From contig JAUVWK010000132.1 of assembly GCA_030604165.1 (NCBI GenBank), forward strand, positions 1 through 7,307: a stretch of 7,307 nt of DNA, read 5' to 3'. This stretch comes from Alphaproteobacteria bacterium (lineage in GTDB: Bacteria > Pseudomonadota > Alphaproteobacteria > UBA828). Positions 6,801 through 7,307 of the stretch are shown in pieces; within the stretch, counting starts at the first letter, position 1, and each line of letters starts with the position of its first letter. The translations under genes were made by a program, and so were the position numbers. The notes under the pieces are model-generated. The model made no database searches, was not told the DNA's origin, and was given only the letters and a program-made list of their open reading frames with translations.

Positions 6801-7139
6801 GACGCCCTAGCGGAAGGCGAAGAGGTCGTGCGCGCCGGTTGTTTCGCCCACAATGTCATGTGGTTCTATCGTGACGCCATGGACGCCAGCCTCGCCGACG
6901 GCGCCTGGGACGAGGCGGAGCGCTATGCGAACGCGTTGGCGGACTACACCCGCCCCGAGCCGCTGCCGTGGAGCGATTTGTTTATTGCCCGTGGCCGCGC
7001 GCTCACCGCTCATGGCCGGGGCCGGCGCGACCCGGAAACCCTGGCGGCGCTGGGCCATCTGCGTGACGAGGCGATAAGGGTGGGGTTTGTCGCGGCCTTG
7101 CCCGGGCTCGAGGCGGCGCTGGGCGGCGCCGAAAACTAA
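3858..7139 (+). CDS. zinc-ribbon / class III nucleotide cyclase / STAND-type ATPase / TPR signalling protein
   Basis: About 1,093 residues, no signal peptide, probably cytosolic, expected to make cAMP. Numbered from ATG 3858: two zinc ribbons (Cys3, 6, 17, 20 and Cys28, 31, 42, 45), a Pro/Ala linker (51-68), a class III cyclase domain (about 72-252), a P-loop ATPase with Walker A GEAGIGKS (294-301, Lys300) and Walker B LLIQIED (420-426), STAND-like EGNPLFLEQLL (512-522) and FDHALIREGIYGSLL (600-614), then helical TPR-like repeats from about 640, clearest at 806-838. The cyclase has both metal aspartates (Asp84, Asp128), Lys124, transition-state Asn201 and Arg205, and Thr194 where class IIIa enzymes have Asp; this is the class IIIb, soluble adenylyl cyclase-like pattern. 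It has one cyclase domain, so activity would need a homodimer. An in-frame GTG at 3828 would add 10 residues (MAAITVPERR); I prefer 3858 because the zinc ribbon begins there, but no strong Shine-Dalgarno decides. It lies 55 bases after the DUF2064 gene with no visible promoter, so read-through is possible. Confidence 0.93.
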   Translation: MRCSQCQAENPESHRFCSECGTPMAVACPACGFANQAGGKFCGGCGAPLGAAPPPPAAQPAADPATEPMALDGERRQVTVLFADLAGYTRLSSELDPEETHALLNRFFEAVDQVVQRYGGAVDKHIGDSVMAVFGAPLAHDDDPERAVRAALDIHRAVAAASEAAARPLAVHVGVASGEVVASGTGSAAHSEYTVTGDTVNLASRLQDMAKSGETLMSEAVRGAVERRVECTALEEVSIKGLPRPVRVWRVLGLRTVEGAAQPLVGRRTELRQFEGALAGCTETGAGQAVLVRGEAGIGKSRLLAEFRARAAQAGFTCHMGQVLDFGVGLGQDAVRTVVGGLLNLAANADEAVRRAAVDAALGDGLAHEDQRVFLNELLGVSQPTELRAMYDAMDDAARRRGEHEAVAALVGALSRRQPLLIQIEDIHWADAPVLAHLAALAAAIAGYPALLVLSSRIEGDPLDQAWRAASRGCPLLTIDLAPLRPDEAMAFAAEYIDTSNRLAQECVKRAEGNPLFLEQLLRSAREHEEEGVPASIQSLILARMDRLPTGEKKALQAATVIGQRFALETLRFLLDEPSYDCRALVEHYLVRPEGDDFLFDHALIREGIYGSLLKAARRALHGRAAQWFAERDAVLCAEHLDRADDPAAAGAYLAAAQAQADEYRYERAIALVERGLALAQSNGETFGLTELRAELLRSIGRPAESIEAYRAALGLAADDAERCAAWIGIAAGVRLSGGYDDGIEALARAEEIALRARHDRALSQIYFYRGTLYFAHADVDGCLEQQQRAVRHAEQADDAEWRARALSGLGDAYYARGRMKTALDCYRQCLGLCREHGFGQIEVAALYIAANIRRYMNEFEAACQEIGAAVEMAGKIGNLRAEMYARMLEGEFLIERDERARAETTLERAHALADGMGNRRFMAYVMHHQARCLLGRQRPAEALALLAEALAISRETGISFIGPRILGTTALAATDAAVKHDALAEGEEVVRAGCFAHNVMWFYRDAMDASLADGAWDEAERYANALADYTRPEPLPWSDLFIARGRALTAHGRGRRDPETLAALGHLRDEAIRVGFVAALPGLEAALGGAEN

Positions 7140-7307
7140 GCGGAATCGCTGGGCTCGCCTTCCTGCAGGCGAGGCATCAGCTCGACCAGGTTGCAGGGCC
7201 GTGAGCGGCTGTCGAGCTGGTGTACGAGGATTTGGTCCCAGGCGTCGCGGCAGGCGCCGGGCGAGCCGGGTAGGGCGAACAGATAGGTGCCGTTGGCGAC
7301 GCCGGCC
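7136..7307 (-). CDS. moaB: MoaB, molybdenum cofactor biosynthesis protein (C-terminal part; 5' end outside window)
   Basis: The minus strand encodes the last 56 residues of a MoaB/Mog-family protein ending at TAG (7138-7136). The visible sequence includes AGVANGTYLFALPGSPGACR, then DAWDQILVHQLDSR and PCNLVELMPRL, which match the C-terminal part of MoaB closely (the PGS-GAC-AW signature and the PCNLVELMPRL tail). The family binds molybdopterin and acts at the adenylylation/metal-insertion stage of cofactor synthesis; in many bacteria MoaB is the only MogA-like protein present. Its stop codon overlaps the cyclase TAA, so the two genes converge with no room for a terminator between them. Confidence 0.95.
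   Translation of the reverse strand, partial: AGVANGTYLFALPGSPGACRDAWDQILVHQLDSRSRPCNLVELMPRLQEGEPSDSA

Overview
The window looks like ordinary chromosomal DNA of a GC-rich alphaproteobacterium. This rests on the very high GC at third codon positions, on the families present, and on one direct repeat, GAAC-N7-GAAC (the complement of GTTC-N7-GTTC), which is the form of LexA/SOS box known from Alphaproteobacteria. The species cannot be named from the sequence. No RNA gene, insertion sequence, CRISPR array or phage gene is visible, and no gene-free stretch exceeds about 100 bases.

Left arm, minus strand (1-2380). The 3'-truncated gene for a CPA2-type monovalent cation:proton antiporter (KefB/KefC-like membrane domain) starts at 1222. 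Upstream of it on the same strand is a complete PA0069-type radical SAM gene (1286-2380), related to the SplB/'DNA repair photolyase' group. The 63-base gap between them holds a perfect 14-bp A/T palindrome and two small overlapping hairpins. The SOS-box-like repeat at 2404-2418 sits 23 bases upstream of the radical SAM start.

Right arm, plus strand (2480-7139). Two small glycosyltransferase-like genes lie 21 bases apart and are probably cotranscribed. They belong to the pair often database-named 'arsenosugar biosynthesis glycosyltransferases' (TIGR04283 and TIGR04282/DUF2064). They are followed by a roughly 1,093-residue signalling protein with two zinc ribbons, one class III nucleotide cyclase domain, a STAND/AAA-type P-loop ATPase and a helical TPR-like C-terminus. 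All expected cyclase catalytic residues are present, and the purine-contact position is Thr, as in bicarbonate-responsive class IIIb (soluble adenylyl cyclase-like) enzymes.

Right edge. The C-terminal 56 residues of MoaB (molybdenum cofactor biosynthesis) lie on the minus strand. Its stop codon overlaps that of the cyclase gene tail to tail.

The genes do not form one pathway. I see no clear undescribed multi-gene system. The best lead is the apparent SOS control of the radical SAM gene, which would point to a DNA-damage role for a poorly characterised family.
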